From positions 1-64,000 of the forward strand of contig NZ_MPHJ01000001.1 of the NCBI RefSeq assembly GCF_001957125.1: 64,000 bases of DNA, in the 5' to 3' direction. The translations under genes and the position numbers were made by a program. The notes beneath the pieces are model-generated. The model had not been told where the DNA came from, made no database searches, and was given only the letters and a program-made list of their open reading frames with translations. Below are positions 1 through 8,354 of this stretch, one piece after another (the stretch's first letter is position 1; each line of letters starts with the position of its first letter). This stretch comes from Shewanella sp. UCD-KL12 (GTDB lineage: Bacteria > Pseudomonadota > Gammaproteobacteria > Enterobacterales > Shewanellaceae).

Positions 1-259
1 TCGCTTTATTGGTATCGATTTTAAGGACTAGGTGATAGTGATTATTCATCACCGCATAGGCGCATACATCGATACAAAATATGGCAGAAAGCGCTTTGAC
101 TTTATCGACAATCCAGCAGCGTCTATGCTCATAGCTTTTACCTGTGAGGTTATCCTCCCCGCAGAGGTAGGCTCTTCTTACACAACGATTTATTATGTGA
201 TAAAACGGCGTCGACTCAGCATCAATAAGGGTTCTTCGAGCAGAAGTCATAATAACCAT
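1..259 (-). mobile_element. REP-associated tyrosine transposase (RAYT, Y1/HUH family), 5' part only
   Basis: Reading the minus strand from 259 (or the ATG at 250) gives an uninterrupted frame to the window edge. It begins with a TSARR-type N terminus, then NRCVRRAYLCG, a GKSYEHRRCWI segment and the HUH signature in MNNHYHLVLK. This is the order seen in REP-associated Y1 transposases, single-strand nucleases that cut and join REP hairpins through a tyrosine. The HYH histidines are the metal-binding pair; the catalytic tyrosine lies beyond the edge. Only about 86 codons are visible, so I cannot say whether the gene is intact. No obvious REP hairpin was found beside it within the window. Confidence 0.8.
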
Positions 260-344
260 CCTATACAACACTATGTTGAGATAACTAAAAGCCTAGTTAA
301 GAAAATACTAAAGTACAAAAGATATGGCTGTCCTGTCTCTTTGT

Positions 345-446
345 TTACCTACAACGGATGGTTGGAACTATCTTGTCCGCATGTATGAACCTCAATCTGA
401 AATTATCAATGGAGAGTGGCGATTCCCAGAGCTAACTCAGAAATAA
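345..446 (+). pseudogene. C-terminal fragment of a DUF1214/DUF1254-type protein
   Basis: The plus-strand frame ending at the TAA of 444-446 reads a tail beginning [15 protein letters not shown] and containing NGEWRFPEL. This resembles the closing beta-rich segment of DUF1214 proteins, which typically end with a GxW..P motif. No matching upstream coding sequence exists: the RAYT gene occupies the other strand 90 bases away. It is followed by a good terminator, as expected at the end of a former gene. The family assignment rests on a short motif and is tentative; that it is a gene remnant is more secure. Confidence 0.45.
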
Positions 447-468
447 CGGTCGTTATAGACTTTATCAA

Positions 469-497
469 AGCCAACTGATTATTCAGTTGGCTTTTTT
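469..497 (+). terminator. Intrinsic terminator
   Basis: A perfect 10-bp stem (AGCCAACTGA / TCAGTTGGCT) with a 4-base loop is followed by six T. It sits just after the DUF1214-like remnant and ahead of the LysR gene. Confidence 0.8.
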
Positions 498-595
498 CAT
501 GGGCCGAACTCAGCATATTTGTTCCACATCATTACTACATAGCGTTCAATACAGCTACAATACAATGTCGATATTTCACTTATCAGGGAAGTTTA

Positions 596-1522
596 ATGGA
601 CAAAGCACTGACCGAAATGGATTTGAACTTACTCAGAATGTTGAAAGTGCTGGTTGAAACTCGGAATACCTACAAAACTGCTGAAATATTGGGTATTTCA
701 CAAACCAGTGTGAGTCGTGGTGTGGCAAAGCTTAAAGAAACGTTTGGAGACCACCTATTTCTAAGAAAAGCGCACGGCATCGAACCCTCTGAATTAGCAA
801 TCCAGCTTTCCGAAGCTACCGTAGAAATGCTCAACCCTGTCGCAAAAGTTATTGATTCATTTAGTAACTTCGAACCATTTCAGTTTCGTGGCACCGTGTC
901 GATCTCCGTTAATACTTACATATTAGAAGTGTTCGGAGAACGGTTAATAAAACTGCTTTTTTCTAAGCTTCCAAATGCGAAAGTCGAATTAGACTTTTGG
1001 CAGAATCAGTCTTTAAGAGATATGTTAAATGGAAAAATTGATTATGCTTTACAAATTTCAAACTTTCCATTCCCTCAAGATATTTACAGCCACCATGTAA
1101 AAACCGTGACTTCAGGAATTCTTGCTAGAAAGAATCATCCAGTTTTAAAAGAAGGGAATGAGTGGGAAAGAATTCATGAATTACCTATTGTTCAACTCTA
1201 TTTAGCAGGTGTCAACTACGACAAAAGCGCGCTACACGACATCTACCAATTAAAAGGGTATCAAGCTAATGTAGTACTGAAAACACACAGTCTCAAAGCG
1301 GCGTTGCATACCGTAAAAACAACCGACGCGATTTGTTTTTCCAGCAGTTATGTAGCCGAATTGGGAGAAGATTTAGACGTTCATCCGCTACCACTAGTTG
1401 CGGATGAACATAAACGGTTTGATATTATTGGTGGGTATCTGCAAACACGTAGGAGCTATCCTTTAAATCAATACTTACATCAAACCCTGCAAGATTTTTT
1501 TAACTCTGTTGAACAGCCCTAA
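596..1522 (+). CDS. LysR-family transcriptional regulator
   Basis: This is a 308-aa LysR-type DNA-binding regulator, the usual family length. Residues about 8-67 hold the winged helix-turn-helix (MDLNLLRMLKVLVETRNT, then ISQTSVSRGVAKLKETFGD). From about residue 95 comes the periplasmic-binding-like effector domain. The ATG at 596 has GGGAAG about 6 bases upstream. The gene converges on the metallo-hydrolase gene to its right, with a shared terminator between. LysR regulators often control a neighbour, but here the neighbour is convergent, so the target is unclear. The C-terminal domain resembles LeuO/NodD-like members only loosely, and the effector is unknown. Confidence 0.9.
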   Translation: MDKALTEMDLNLLRMLKVLVETRNTYKTAEILGISQTSVSRGVAKLKETFGDHLFLRKAHGIEPSELAIQLSEATVEMLNPVAKVIDSFSNFEPFQFRGTVSISVNTYILEVFGERLIKLLFSKLPNAKVELDFWQNQSLRDMLNGKIDYALQISNFPFPQDIYSHHVKTVTSGILARKNHPVLKEGNEWERIHELPIVQLYLAGVNYDKSALHDIYQLKGYQANVVLKTHSLKAALHTVKTTDAICFSSSYVAELGEDLDVHPLPLVADEHKRFDIIGGYLQTRRSYPLNQYLHQTLQDFFNSVEQP

Positions 1523-1551
1523 CGCTAAACAACATTTTCTTTTATCGCTAA

Positions 1552-1574
1552 AAAACGCCCAGTCAGGGCGTTTT
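1552..1574. terminator. Bidirectional terminator between the LysR gene and the MBL hydrolase
   Basis: A perfect stem AAAACGCCC / GGGCGTTTT with loop AGTCA lies between two converging genes. The A and T tracts let it work on both strands. Confidence 0.75.
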
Positions 1575-1610
1575 AAGTTTTACATGATCAAGCCAATATA
1601 TTGTTCATTG

Positions 1611-2852
1611 TTACAAACGAGTGTCGGATACCCATTTAGGCGTTAGCCCTTCCGTGGGTTTTTCATCAAATGTCACTTCACCAGGCTCAGATGGTGCAGA
1701 CCAACTCAACAAATCTGTTCGTGCCATTCTAGTGACAATTTGCTCTTTAGTTACATTAATAACCATAAGATCTTGAGCAATAGCAACTGGGCCACCATAT
1801 GACTCGACAAGTCCTTTAAAGGCCCTATCAATCGTATCTTCATTAGTGAAGAAATGCGTTCCTACCCCTAAACCAGGCTTAGAAATTGTAAATATTTCTC
1901 CAAGCTCACTTGCTGAAGTATGTTTATGCACAATATTCTCAGCGACTTCTATAGGCATATTGTTTTTGTCTGAAAATGTTGGAGCATCAATAAACAGCTC
2001 GTGGATGAACACATCTACACCTTTCGCCATTTCAGCTTCATGTGTTGTAGGCTCACTATCGCCAGTAAATGCCATTGATAACCCATTCCACTCTAGTCGA
2101 TAACCCACTGAACCAACCAGAATATGATCAACCGGGAACGCATATATTTTCACATCGTTTTCTGAATATACTAACTGTTTCGGCGTTTCGGGGCTAAATT
2201 TCGAGTAATCAAATTCATGGGCTTGGATTTGCATGCCTTCATTTGCGGCGATCCCGGTTTTACTAAGTACATGCCAAGCCGCCGCCTTTTCAACATGCTC
2301 GACAAAGCTTGCAACTCCCAGCTCAGGAGTATGACCAGAAGATCCATACACATTTAAAGGTGCATTGCGCCCCCAGCCCATTGAATCCCATAAATTAAAT
2401 ATTCCGCCAACGTGGTCTAAGTGTAAGTGAGTGACGAAGACTTTATCCAATGAATCGTGAGGTAAACCAAGACTCCAGAGATTTGGTACTGTTCCACCCC
2501 CTACATCAAAGATGAAATTATCACCATTTCCAAGTTCTACTAACCAACTTGTGGATGCTTGTCCCATACGTACAGGTGGGTTACCAGAGCCGATTGTCGT
2601 TATTCGCATTTCATCAAGCTCGATTGATTCTTGCCCTGCTATAAAGTGCTCTGAATATTGACGATGCTCGCCGTCAGTTTTTGAAATAACATTGTGTTTA
2701 GTTAATGGTTGTCCACATAAGGGGACTGGATACCCTGCCTCTGTTAATCGGCATTCTCGCGGGAATTGGAAATCTAGTGGTGATTCTGCCAACGCAGGAA
2801 GCGTGAAAGAAGTGCACAGCACGTAAGTTAATAATTTGGGGATCGATTTCAT
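1611..2852 (-). CDS. Secreted metallo-beta-lactamase-fold hydrolase
   Basis: This 413-aa protein has a signal peptide (cleavage probably after ALA, near residue 22) and a metallo-beta-lactamase fold. The metal motif HLHLDHVGG is near residue 143, with later ligands suggested by FTGDSEP and by HKHTS/GTHFF. These are the features of a two-metal phosphodiesterase or arylsulfatase-like MBL hydrolase acting outside the cytoplasm. The ATG at 2852 has GGAGTACCT directly upstream. The substrate cannot be read from the sequence. It converges on the LysR gene, and the 529 bases upstream hold no other gene. Confidence 0.85.
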   Translation of the reverse strand: MKSIPKLLTYVLCTSFTLPALAESPLDFQFPRECRLTEAGYPVPLCGQPLTKHNVISKTDGEHRQYSEHFIAGQESIELDEMRITTIGSGNPPVRMGQASTSWLVELGNGDNFIFDVGGGTVPNLWSLGLPHDSLDKVFVTHLHLDHVGGIFNLWDSMGWGRNAPLNVYGSSGHTPELGVASFVEHVEKAAAWHVLSKTGIAANEGMQIQAHEFDYSKFSPETPKQLVYSENDVKIYAFPVDHILVGSVGYRLEWNGLSMAFTGDSEPTTHEAEMAKGVDVFIHELFIDAPTFSDKNNMPIEVAENIVHKHTSASELGEIFTISKPGLGVGTHFFTNEDTIDRAFKGLVESYGGPVAIAQDLMVINVTKEQIVTRMARTDLLSWSAPSEPGEVTFDEKPTEGLTPKWVSDTRL

Positions 2853-3381
2853 AGGTACTCCGATAAAAAACTAGGTACTGAATAAGTTAGTGCAAGCAGA
2901 TTATCTATGATTGAATACGATAAGAATATGAATTACAGAGACCCGAATTTGGTTAAGACGGGGAAATTTTCAACAATCAAAGAATTCTTATGGCCGACGG
3001 TATAGTAGTCTGGTTGAGCACATGCATTATTTTTTTTTGGGGGGGGGAGGTGTAGTGGATTAGCTAATTTGGCCATAGAGTTAGAGCCCTGGGCATGAGG
3101 GAAAGTAAGTCAAACAGCAGATGTTTGAAACTAGGGTCAATCCCGTCCTGACACACTTTGGGGCATAACTGAGTCAGTATCATTCTACCAACTCGCGTTT
3201 ATACCGATAAAAGTGACAATCTTATTGTCTGCCGACATGATTGATCTTGTAAGCACGCATTGGGAGTAAAAAAAGTTAACGAAGCTATTTGGATATAATT
3301 CATTGTGTCAGTAAGAGATCCTGGCACAATGATTAACTGAATCAAATAAGCTCGAAAAATCTAAGTAATGGGATAGTTTCG
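2853..3381. other. Gene-free stretch with a T9G9 homopolymer junction
   Basis: I see no convincing gene here. At 3030-3047 nine T are followed by nine G. A 26-codon frame starting at 2931 (MNYRDPNLVKTG...) lacks a ribosome-binding site and matches nothing I know. Short phrases similar to TGGGGCAnAA recur here (near 3162) and near 4043 and 4999, hinting at a decayed repeat. Confidence 0.6.
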
Positions 3382-3785
3382 TTAGTTTGATTCTACTGTA
3401 ACTTTGACTTCTGCCGGAGGCATTGCTTTCATCATTTCAAGATTGTTATCCATTGCTTTTTCCATGGCACGATTCATATTCATGATAAGGTCGCCATATT
3501 CGGTTACTTTTCCATCAACAACAACGACCATAACTCTATCGTCTGCCATCATTTCATTATCAAAAGTGCTAAATCCAATAGATTTTTCTGACCAATAAGA
3601 CATTTCTTCAACTACTGAATCATTTCGCTTTCTTAATGAAGTTTTTTAGGCGTTCCAAGTAACGATATAACCGCTTGTTTAGTCATCCCTAACTCAATTT
3701 TTGATGCTTCTTGAGCATAATTAATCTTAGTCGATGCACATGCTGCTAATAGAGTAATGGTTAATATAATTATGAGATTTTTCAT
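3382..3785 (-). pseudogene. BamE/SmpA-like small lipoprotein, frameshifted in an A6 tract
   Basis: The minus strand from 3785 encodes a lipoprotein signal (MKNLIIILTI, lipobox LLAAC with Cys16) and then IELGMTKQAVISLLGTPKK, the typical first helix and GTP turn of BamE-like (SmpA/OmlA) domains. The frame then meets a stop two codons after a run of six A (T6 at 3642-3647 on the plus strand). One base back, the other frame continues as TSLRKRNDSVVEEMSYW and runs to the stop at 3382, completing the expected strand-rich half (MVVVVDGKVTEYG). The rejoined protein would be about 134 aa. It is either inactivated, phase-variable or a ribosomal-slippage case; inactivation or a sequencing indel is the simplest reading. 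Confidence 0.75.
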
Positions 3786-4121
3786 GGAATGAAAATGTCC
3801 TTATTTTTGGTTTTAAATCAAGCAACTATAGTCGTTTAACTAAAAATATACAATTATGACTCTATAATAATCAATGGCTTATTAAAAATCCCTGAAAATT
3901 ATTATACCGAAAGCCTGTTAAGTATCACTTTGCGACTAAACCACGCTCTTAGAAGCCTTTTCCCTAAAGTTATTTGGATAACTTTTTCTATTGCACATTA
4001 AGCTGAGTTAGATATAGATTTGTTTTCGTAGAAAGTGATAATGGGGCAAAATGGCTTAGTTCGATCACGCTAAGCCATCAATACTTAGATACCAATGATA
4101 GCCGCAAGCATTAATCATCAG
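3786..4121. other. Gene-free stretch ending in a hairpin
   Basis: No gene was recognised. A 9-bp stem (ATGGCTTAG at 4051-4059, CTAAGCCAT at 4070-4078) followed on the minus strand by four T probably terminates the small secreted-protein gene to its right. Confidence 0.5.
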
Positions 4122-4436
4122 CTATTTGAGCGCTCGTACTAATGCTTGTGCACCATCTACTATCTGATCTAACGGATTTTTCTGGCAATAATTATCAATC
4201 CATACACTAAACGCATTTACATCACTTTTCTTTAATTCATTAGTCTCATAAAAACCCGAAGCGGTTATGTACCCAAGAATCCAATATTCCATGTCTTTAT
4301 ATCCGTTTTGTTCACGTTCCTTAATCCATGTTCCGCATGTGGCTGTACCTTGTCCGTAAACGGTATAGGCATTTGCTTGAGAGGCAACTCCTAACCAGAA
4401 TAATGCTACTATAACTCCCGTATTTACGCTCTTCAT
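4122..4436 (-). CDS. Small secreted protein of unknown function
   Basis: This 104-aa protein has a clear signal peptide (MKSVNTGVIVALFWLGVASQ, cleavage after NAYA-like ANA) and a short periplasmic domain with two cysteines (TCGTWI and NYCQKNP) that could form a disulfide. The ending NPLDQIVDGAQALVRAL resembles small periplasmic helical proteins of the HdeA/Rap1a size class, but I cannot assign a family. The start has AAGGATAAACG before the ATG. It stands alone between gene-poor stretches; its own signal peptide and SD make it credible. Confidence 0.75.
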   Translation of the reverse strand: MKSVNTGVIVALFWLGVASQANAYTVYGQGTATCGTWIKEREQNGYKDMEYWILGYITASGFYETNELKKSDVNAFSVWIDNYCQKNPLDQIVDGAQALVRALK

Positions 4437-4586
4437 CGTTTATCCTTGAAGCCTTAGTCAAGTGTGCTGTAGATGTCACCTTGCCCCTAAATAGCACTCA
4501 ACTTATTTAGGGATACAATACTCACCATTTAGTGTCAGATATAGGTTATTTACCCTGAAGCAATAGTCGTTTGTTTGCTATTTTAC

Positions 4587-4841
4587 TTAGGCTTCACTAT
4601 CACTCTGTTGCAGTTTTCTATACTTCGAGCGCAAGTATGCTTTTAAAAAACCGCTAAGCACTAATCTAACAACAAAGCCAATAAAGATGTAAATTGCTAT
4701 ACCGCTAAATGCCTTGTTATCGAAAAGTAAACCATATAGCCCAGAAAGCAAAACCCCCATAAACAAAAAGTTAATTACTATTGATACTGGGTGTATTCGG
4801 CTTACCATATTCACAGTTAAATCTAATTGTTCATCGTCCAT
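4587..4841 (-). CDS. Small two-helix membrane protein of unknown function
   Basis: The protein is 84 aa if started at the ATG at 4841, which is preceded by GGGGG and a good spacer; a GTG four codons upstream is less likely. It has a charged N terminus (MDDEQLDL), two hydrophobic segments (about residues 20-38 and 46-66) and a basic tail (LRSKYRKLQQ), as in small inner-membrane proteins. No family was recognised. It reads leftward, 150 bases before the small secreted-protein gene, and may share its transcript. Confidence 0.65.
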   Translation of the reverse strand: MDDEQLDLTVNMVSRIHPVSIVINFLFMGVLLSGLYGLLFDNKAFSGIAIYIFIGFVVRLVLSGFLKAYLRSKYRKLQQSDSEA

Positions 4842-5242
4842 GTAATCCCCCACTTATAAATTCTGACCAGCTCCCCACGTTTGAGTCCATTGAAAAATGA
4901 GGAATTTTAATCAACCAGATACATATTGATACATCAGAAAAACTAGGTCAAATGGCAAACTTAAAAAGTGTTAAGAGCAATTACTCTAAGTGATTTTGGG
5001 GCAAAAGCGAGTTAGAAACTCGGCCTAAAGTTACTCACAAAACCTTAATCGAAGAGAAAAATGACCAAGTGTAGGTGCGGCTGCGAGCTTCGATGACACG
5101 GATGTCATCGTAGAGCCCACAGGGATGCGTTTACGGCGTTTCGCAGAAGCACCTGCACATAAGCTCACCGCAGGTGATAGATAACAATACAGCTATGCCA
5201 TACAGTAGACTTTCCAGTTCAATTTTAACTAAATGAAGACAC
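4842..5242. other. Gene-free stretch upstream of the heptamer array
   Basis: No gene was recognised. Its main content is the hairpin-ended repeat at 5069-5158, listed separately. Confidence 0.6.
5069..5158. repeat. Short inverted-repeat-ended, highly structured element
   Basis: The ends GTGTAGGTGC (5069-5078) and GCACCTGCAC (5149-5158) are inverted copies with one mismatch. Inside, GATGACA and TGTCATC (5092-5109 region) form a tight hairpin. The layout fits a mobile intergenic repeat or MITE-like unit. Copy number cannot be tested within this window, where I see only one copy. Confidence 0.5.
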
Positions 5243-5270
5243 AAAAAAGCCACCCGTTAAAAGAGTGGCT
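5243..5270 (-). terminator. Terminator of rpiA, placed beyond the heptamer array
   Basis: On the minus strand, AGCCACTC and GGGTGGCT pair as an 8-bp stem (one G-T pair) followed by six T. It is the first terminator after rpiA, so the rpiA transcript should include the whole heptamer array. Confidence 0.75.
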
Positions 5271-5281
5271 ATGATGCTGCC

Positions 5282-5435
5282 GAGCTACGAGCTACGAGCT
5301 ACGAGCTACGAGCTACGAGCTACGAGCTACGAGCTACGAGCTACGAGCTACGAGCTACGAGCTACGAGCTACGAGCTACGAGCTACGAGCTACGAGCTAC
5401 GAGCTACGAGCTACGAGCTACGAGCTACGAGCTAC
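5282..5435. repeat. Tandem array of 22 perfect 7-bp units (GAGCTAC)
   Basis: From 5282 to 5435 the unit GAGCTAC (GTAGCTC on the rpiA sense strand) repeats exactly 22 times with no substitution. It starts 23 bases past the rpiA stop and ends just before the rpiA terminator. Because 7 and 3 are coprime, every plus-strand frame reads the same heptapeptide cycle without stops, while every minus-strand frame meets TAG once per 21 bases. Each unit contains the palindrome AGCT. The perfection suggests recent expansion by slippage and a variable copy number between strains. Confidence 0.97.
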
Positions 5436-5458
5436 GTGCAAAGTAGCAATAAAACGGT

Positions 5459-6115
5459 CTACTTAACCGTTTTAACTCCCTCTGGGGTACCGACTAATAG
5501 CACATCTGCGCCGCGCTTAGCGAACAAGCCGTTTGTCACTACGCCAACGATCTGGTTGATCTGCTCTTCAAGCTCTTTTGGCTTCATGATCTTCATGTTG
5601 TACACATCTAAGATGATGTTACCGTTATCTGTGATGCAGCCTTCACGGTATACAGGATCTCCGCCAAGCTTAACCAGTTCGCGTGCAACATATGAACGCG
5701 CCATTGGGATGACTTCAACAGGCAGTGGAAACTCACCTAAGATATCTACCTGCTTAGTGTTATCTACGATACAGATAAACTTATCGGCAACAGCTGCGAC
5801 AATTTTCTCGCGTGTCAGAGCGGCACCGCCGCCTTTGATCATGTCCATTTGGCCATTAATCTCATCGGCACCATCGACATAGACAGATAGCTCATTGACT
5901 GAGTTAAGATCATAAACTGGAATACCTAACGCTTTCATCTTTTCTGTTGAAGCTTCAGAGCTAGACACTGCACCATCGATATCGGCCTTCATTGTCGCTA
6001 GAGCGTCGATAAAATGGTTAACGGTAGAGCCTGTGCCCACACCTACAATGCTATCTTTTTCAACATATTGTAGAGCGGCCCAACCAGCGGCTTTTTTCAT
6101 CTCATCTTGTGTCAT
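5459..6115 (-). CDS. rpiA: Ribose-5-phosphate isomerase A
   Basis: RpiA interconverts ribose 5-phosphate and ribulose 5-phosphate in the non-oxidative pentose phosphate pathway. At 218 aa it has the family length. The key motifs are in place: GTGST at 27-31, DGADE at 81-85 with the two catalytic aspartates, and KGGGAAL at 94-100 with the catalytic lysine. The ATG at 6115 follows CAGGAAACGACC. It appears monocistronic and divergent from the DUF808 gene. The odd feature is its 3' untranslated region, which carries the 22-unit heptamer array before the terminator. Confidence 0.97.
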   Translation of the reverse strand: MTQDEMKKAAGWAALQYVEKDSIVGVGTGSTVNHFIDALATMKADIDGAVSSSEASTEKMKALGIPVYDLNSVNELSVYVDGADEINGQMDMIKGGGAALTREKIVAAVADKFICIVDNTKQVDILGEFPLPVEVIPMARSYVARELVKLGGDPVYREGCITDNGNIILDVYNMKIMKPKELEEQINQIVGVVTNGLFAKRGADVLLVGTPEGVKTVK

Positions 6116-6455
6116 GGTCGTTTCCTGTAAGGGGTATTTAAAATTCTGCCGCCATTATACCCAAGCCAGATAAAAATGCTCGATCTGCAGCGACCCACAA
6201 AGAGCGGAAGTTATCACTTTTCCTATTTTTATTTGGCGACTTTGCAGCCTATTTGGTTTAAGTCAGGCTCCAATCAAGTGTGTATCTAACGTATTAATTA
6301 AGACTCGTTAATCTCATATTACTAGCTTAAATCATGGGCTAAGAGTAAGTTTGCATTATGTAATTAAGTTTGGCTTAAGCTTTTGATACCGGTTTGATTA
6401 GCGCTTGGGGTCATCAAAGATATTGGTCAGTGCAATAAAAAAGTAAGGAAACACT
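6116..6455. other. Divergent intergenic region rpiA / DUF808 gene
   Basis: This AT-rich spacer must hold promoters for both divergent genes. I could not pick a confident -35/-10 pair or an operator. Confidence 0.5.
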
Positions 6456-7406
6456 ATGGCTGGAGTTAGCCTATTAACATTATTAGATGATATTGCCGCT
6501 ATCTTGGATGATGTGGCCTTGATGAGTAAAGTTGCCGCTAAAAAGACCGCGGGTGTTTTAGGCGATGATTTAGCACTCAATGCACAGCAGGTTTCAGGTG
6601 TGAATGCCGATAGAGAGCTTCCTGTGGTGTGGGCTGTGGCTATGGGCTCGTTTCGTAATAAGTGCATCTTGGTACCTGCAGCGCTGCTAATTAGTGCATT
6701 TATCCCTTGGGCTGTGACCCCTTTGTTGATGTTTGGTGGGCTTTTTCTCTGCTTCGAAGGTTTTGAGAAGTTGCATCACACCTATGAAAAGCGAAAAGCC
6801 AAACAAGCTCAACTCAATAATGGCAAAGAAGTTATTGCCGACGATGACGTGCCTGAAATTGATGACCTGCAAGCTTTTGAGTTGCAAAAAATCAAAGGCG
6901 CAATTCGCACTGATTTTGTACTTTCAGCTGAGATTATCGCGATAACGTTAGGCGTAGTTGCCGAGAGTAGCTTTTTAACTCAAGTTGTCACCCTCTCTGT
7001 TATCGCCTTGCTGATGACTATCGGTGTATACGGTTTAGTCGCAGGTATTGTTAAACTTGACGATGCTGGGCTTTATTTGAGTAAGCGGGAAGGTGAGGGA
7101 CTCGTGACACGTTTCGGGCGTTGGTTCGGTGTCAAACTGGTTAATGCTGCACCTCACTTGATGCGCGGGCTCACCGTTGTCGGCACGATTGCCATGTTTA
7201 TGGTCGGTGGGGGGATTTTGACCCATGGATTACATTGGATAAGCGCACAGTTTTCAGCTGTAGCACTTTGGCTTGAACCCATCGCAGTAATTGGCCCTTT
7301 GCTCTCATTCATTACGCCTAGCTTACTTAACACTATCTTTGGTGTAATTGCAGGAGCCGTTGCTTTGCTGTTACTGACTAGCGTGCAACAACTCAAAGCC
7401 GCTTAA
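6456..7406 (+). CDS. DUF808 (YedI-like) inner-membrane protein
   Basis: This 316-aa protein begins [19 protein letters not shown] and continues with [16 protein letters not shown], the diagnostic start of DUF808/YedI proteins. Several hydrophobic segments follow (about residues 70-95, 155-200, 230-315), consistent with a polytopic inner-membrane protein. The family's function is not established. The ATG at 6456 has AAGGAAACACT upstream. It stands alone, divergent from rpiA. Confidence 0.9.
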   Translation: MAGVSLLTLLDDIAAILDDVALMSKVAAKKTAGVLGDDLALNAQQVSGVNADRELPVVWAVAMGSFRNKCILVPAALLISAFIPWAVTPLLMFGGLFLCFEGFEKLHHTYEKRKAKQAQLNNGKEVIADDDVPEIDDLQAFELQKIKGAIRTDFVLSAEIIAITLGVVAESSFLTQVVTLSVIALLMTIGVYGLVAGIVKLDDAGLYLSKREGEGLVTRFGRWFGVKLVNAAPHLMRGLTVVGTIAMFMVGGGILTHGLHWISAQFSAVALWLEPIAVIGPLLSFITPSLLNTIFGVIAGAVALLLLTSVQQLKAA

Positions 7407-7598
7407 ATGTTTTAGTTTGTATCTAAGCTTGTTTATTTTGTTGTATCCGTTGCTACAAGTTTGTAACATCGCTTCGGTCTAAGCAGTCATTGTCCGGACT
7501 AAATACCCGACTAATACCCATACGTATTAAATATCAGGTATTAAATAATAGAGATCTAATAAAAATAACAAGCCGGCCAGCAGTCGATAGGGATATAA

Positions 7599-8267
7599 AT
7601 GAAAAAATTTGCATTGAGTTTAGCGTCAAGTCTAGTTGTAGCCTCTTTACTAACAGCCTGTGGCGGTGGGAGCGATTCTGATGACTCAGGTGTGACTCCA
7701 ACGCCGCCTCCAACGCCAACCCCTCCGCCAACGATGTCTCAGGATTACTGCTATACAATGAGCACGAGCATGGGAGAGATTAGTTTAGCGATTGATACGA
7801 CGAACACACCTATTACTGGTGAGAACTTCAAACAGTATGTTGATTCAGGCTTTTATGATGGCTTGATATTTCACCGTGTGATCCATCAGTTTATGGTACA
7901 GACTGGCGGCTTTAAGCCTGGTTTGGTTGGAAAGGATGGTAATTCTTCTATCGAGAACGAAGCGAGTGTCGGCTTTAGTAATCTGCGTGGAACTTTAGCG
8001 ATGGCTAGAACCAGTGATCCAGATTCAGCAACATCGCAATTTTTTATCAATTCAATTGATAATGAGTTTTTAGATAAAGCGAATGCATCAGACGGTCATG
8101 GTTATGCTGTTTTTGGTCAAGTTATCGAAGGCATAGAAGTTGTTGATCAAATGGATATCGTTGATACCGCAAATGCTGTTTCGAGCAGCGGGGGGATCTA
8201 TCAAGATGTGCCTGTTGAAGATATTGTGATTAACTCAATTGCTGAAATGAGCTGCCCCTCAGCATAA
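7599..8267 (+). CDS. Cyclophilin-type peptidyl-prolyl isomerase lipoprotein
   Basis: This 222-aa exported prolyl isomerase has a lipobox near residue 21 (LLTACGGG), which should anchor it to the envelope. A proline/threonine-rich linker (about residues 33-46) leads to a bacterial cyclophilin domain, with FHRVIHQFMVQTGG carrying the catalytic Arg region, then MARTSDPDSATSQFFIN and GYAVFGQV. It would catalyse cis-trans isomerisation of prolyl bonds during envelope protein folding. The ATG follows GGGATATAA. It is a single gene with its own terminator. Confidence 0.92.
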   Translation: MKKFALSLASSLVVASLLTACGGGSDSDDSGVTPTPPPTPTPPPTMSQDYCYTMSTSMGEISLAIDTTNTPITGENFKQYVDSGFYDGLIFHRVIHQFMVQTGGFKPGLVGKDGNSSIENEASVGFSNLRGTLAMARTSDPDSATSQFFINSIDNEFLDKANASDGHGYAVFGQVIEGIEVVDQMDIVDTANAVSSSGGIYQDVPVEDIVINSIAEMSCPSA

Positions 8268-8289
8268 GTTCCTGCTTTGCGTTAAGTAT

Positions 8290-8320
8290 AAAAGCCCTGT
8301 CTTATATCGGCAGGGCTTTT
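8290..8320 (+). terminator. Terminator of the cyclophilin gene
   Basis: AAAAGCCCTG and CAGGGCTTTT pair around an 11-base loop, ending in a T tract 20 bases after the stop. It may also serve the converging CBS gene. Confidence 0.85.
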
Positions 8321-8354
8321 TAGTTTGAGCGATTCTATTTGAACTACTGAGTGA

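Noticed and set aside
32..388. Plus-strand 118-aa open frame at the left edge
   Set aside because: It is antisense to the recognisable RAYT transposase and overlaps the DUF1214-like remnant in another frame.
2931..3011. 26-codon open frame in the spacer left of the frameshifted lipoprotein
   Set aside because: No SD, no recognisable family and no supporting context.
5282..5435. CRISPR array
   Set aside because: The units are 7 bases and directly abutting with no spacers, and no cas genes are present.
5265..5882. Plus-strand 205-aa open frame with a repeated SYELRAT heptapeptide
   Set aside because: The repeat part is open only because the 7-bp unit has no stop in any plus frame. The remainder is antisense to rpiA, and there is no ribosome-binding site. 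It is not a credible surface-repeat protein.
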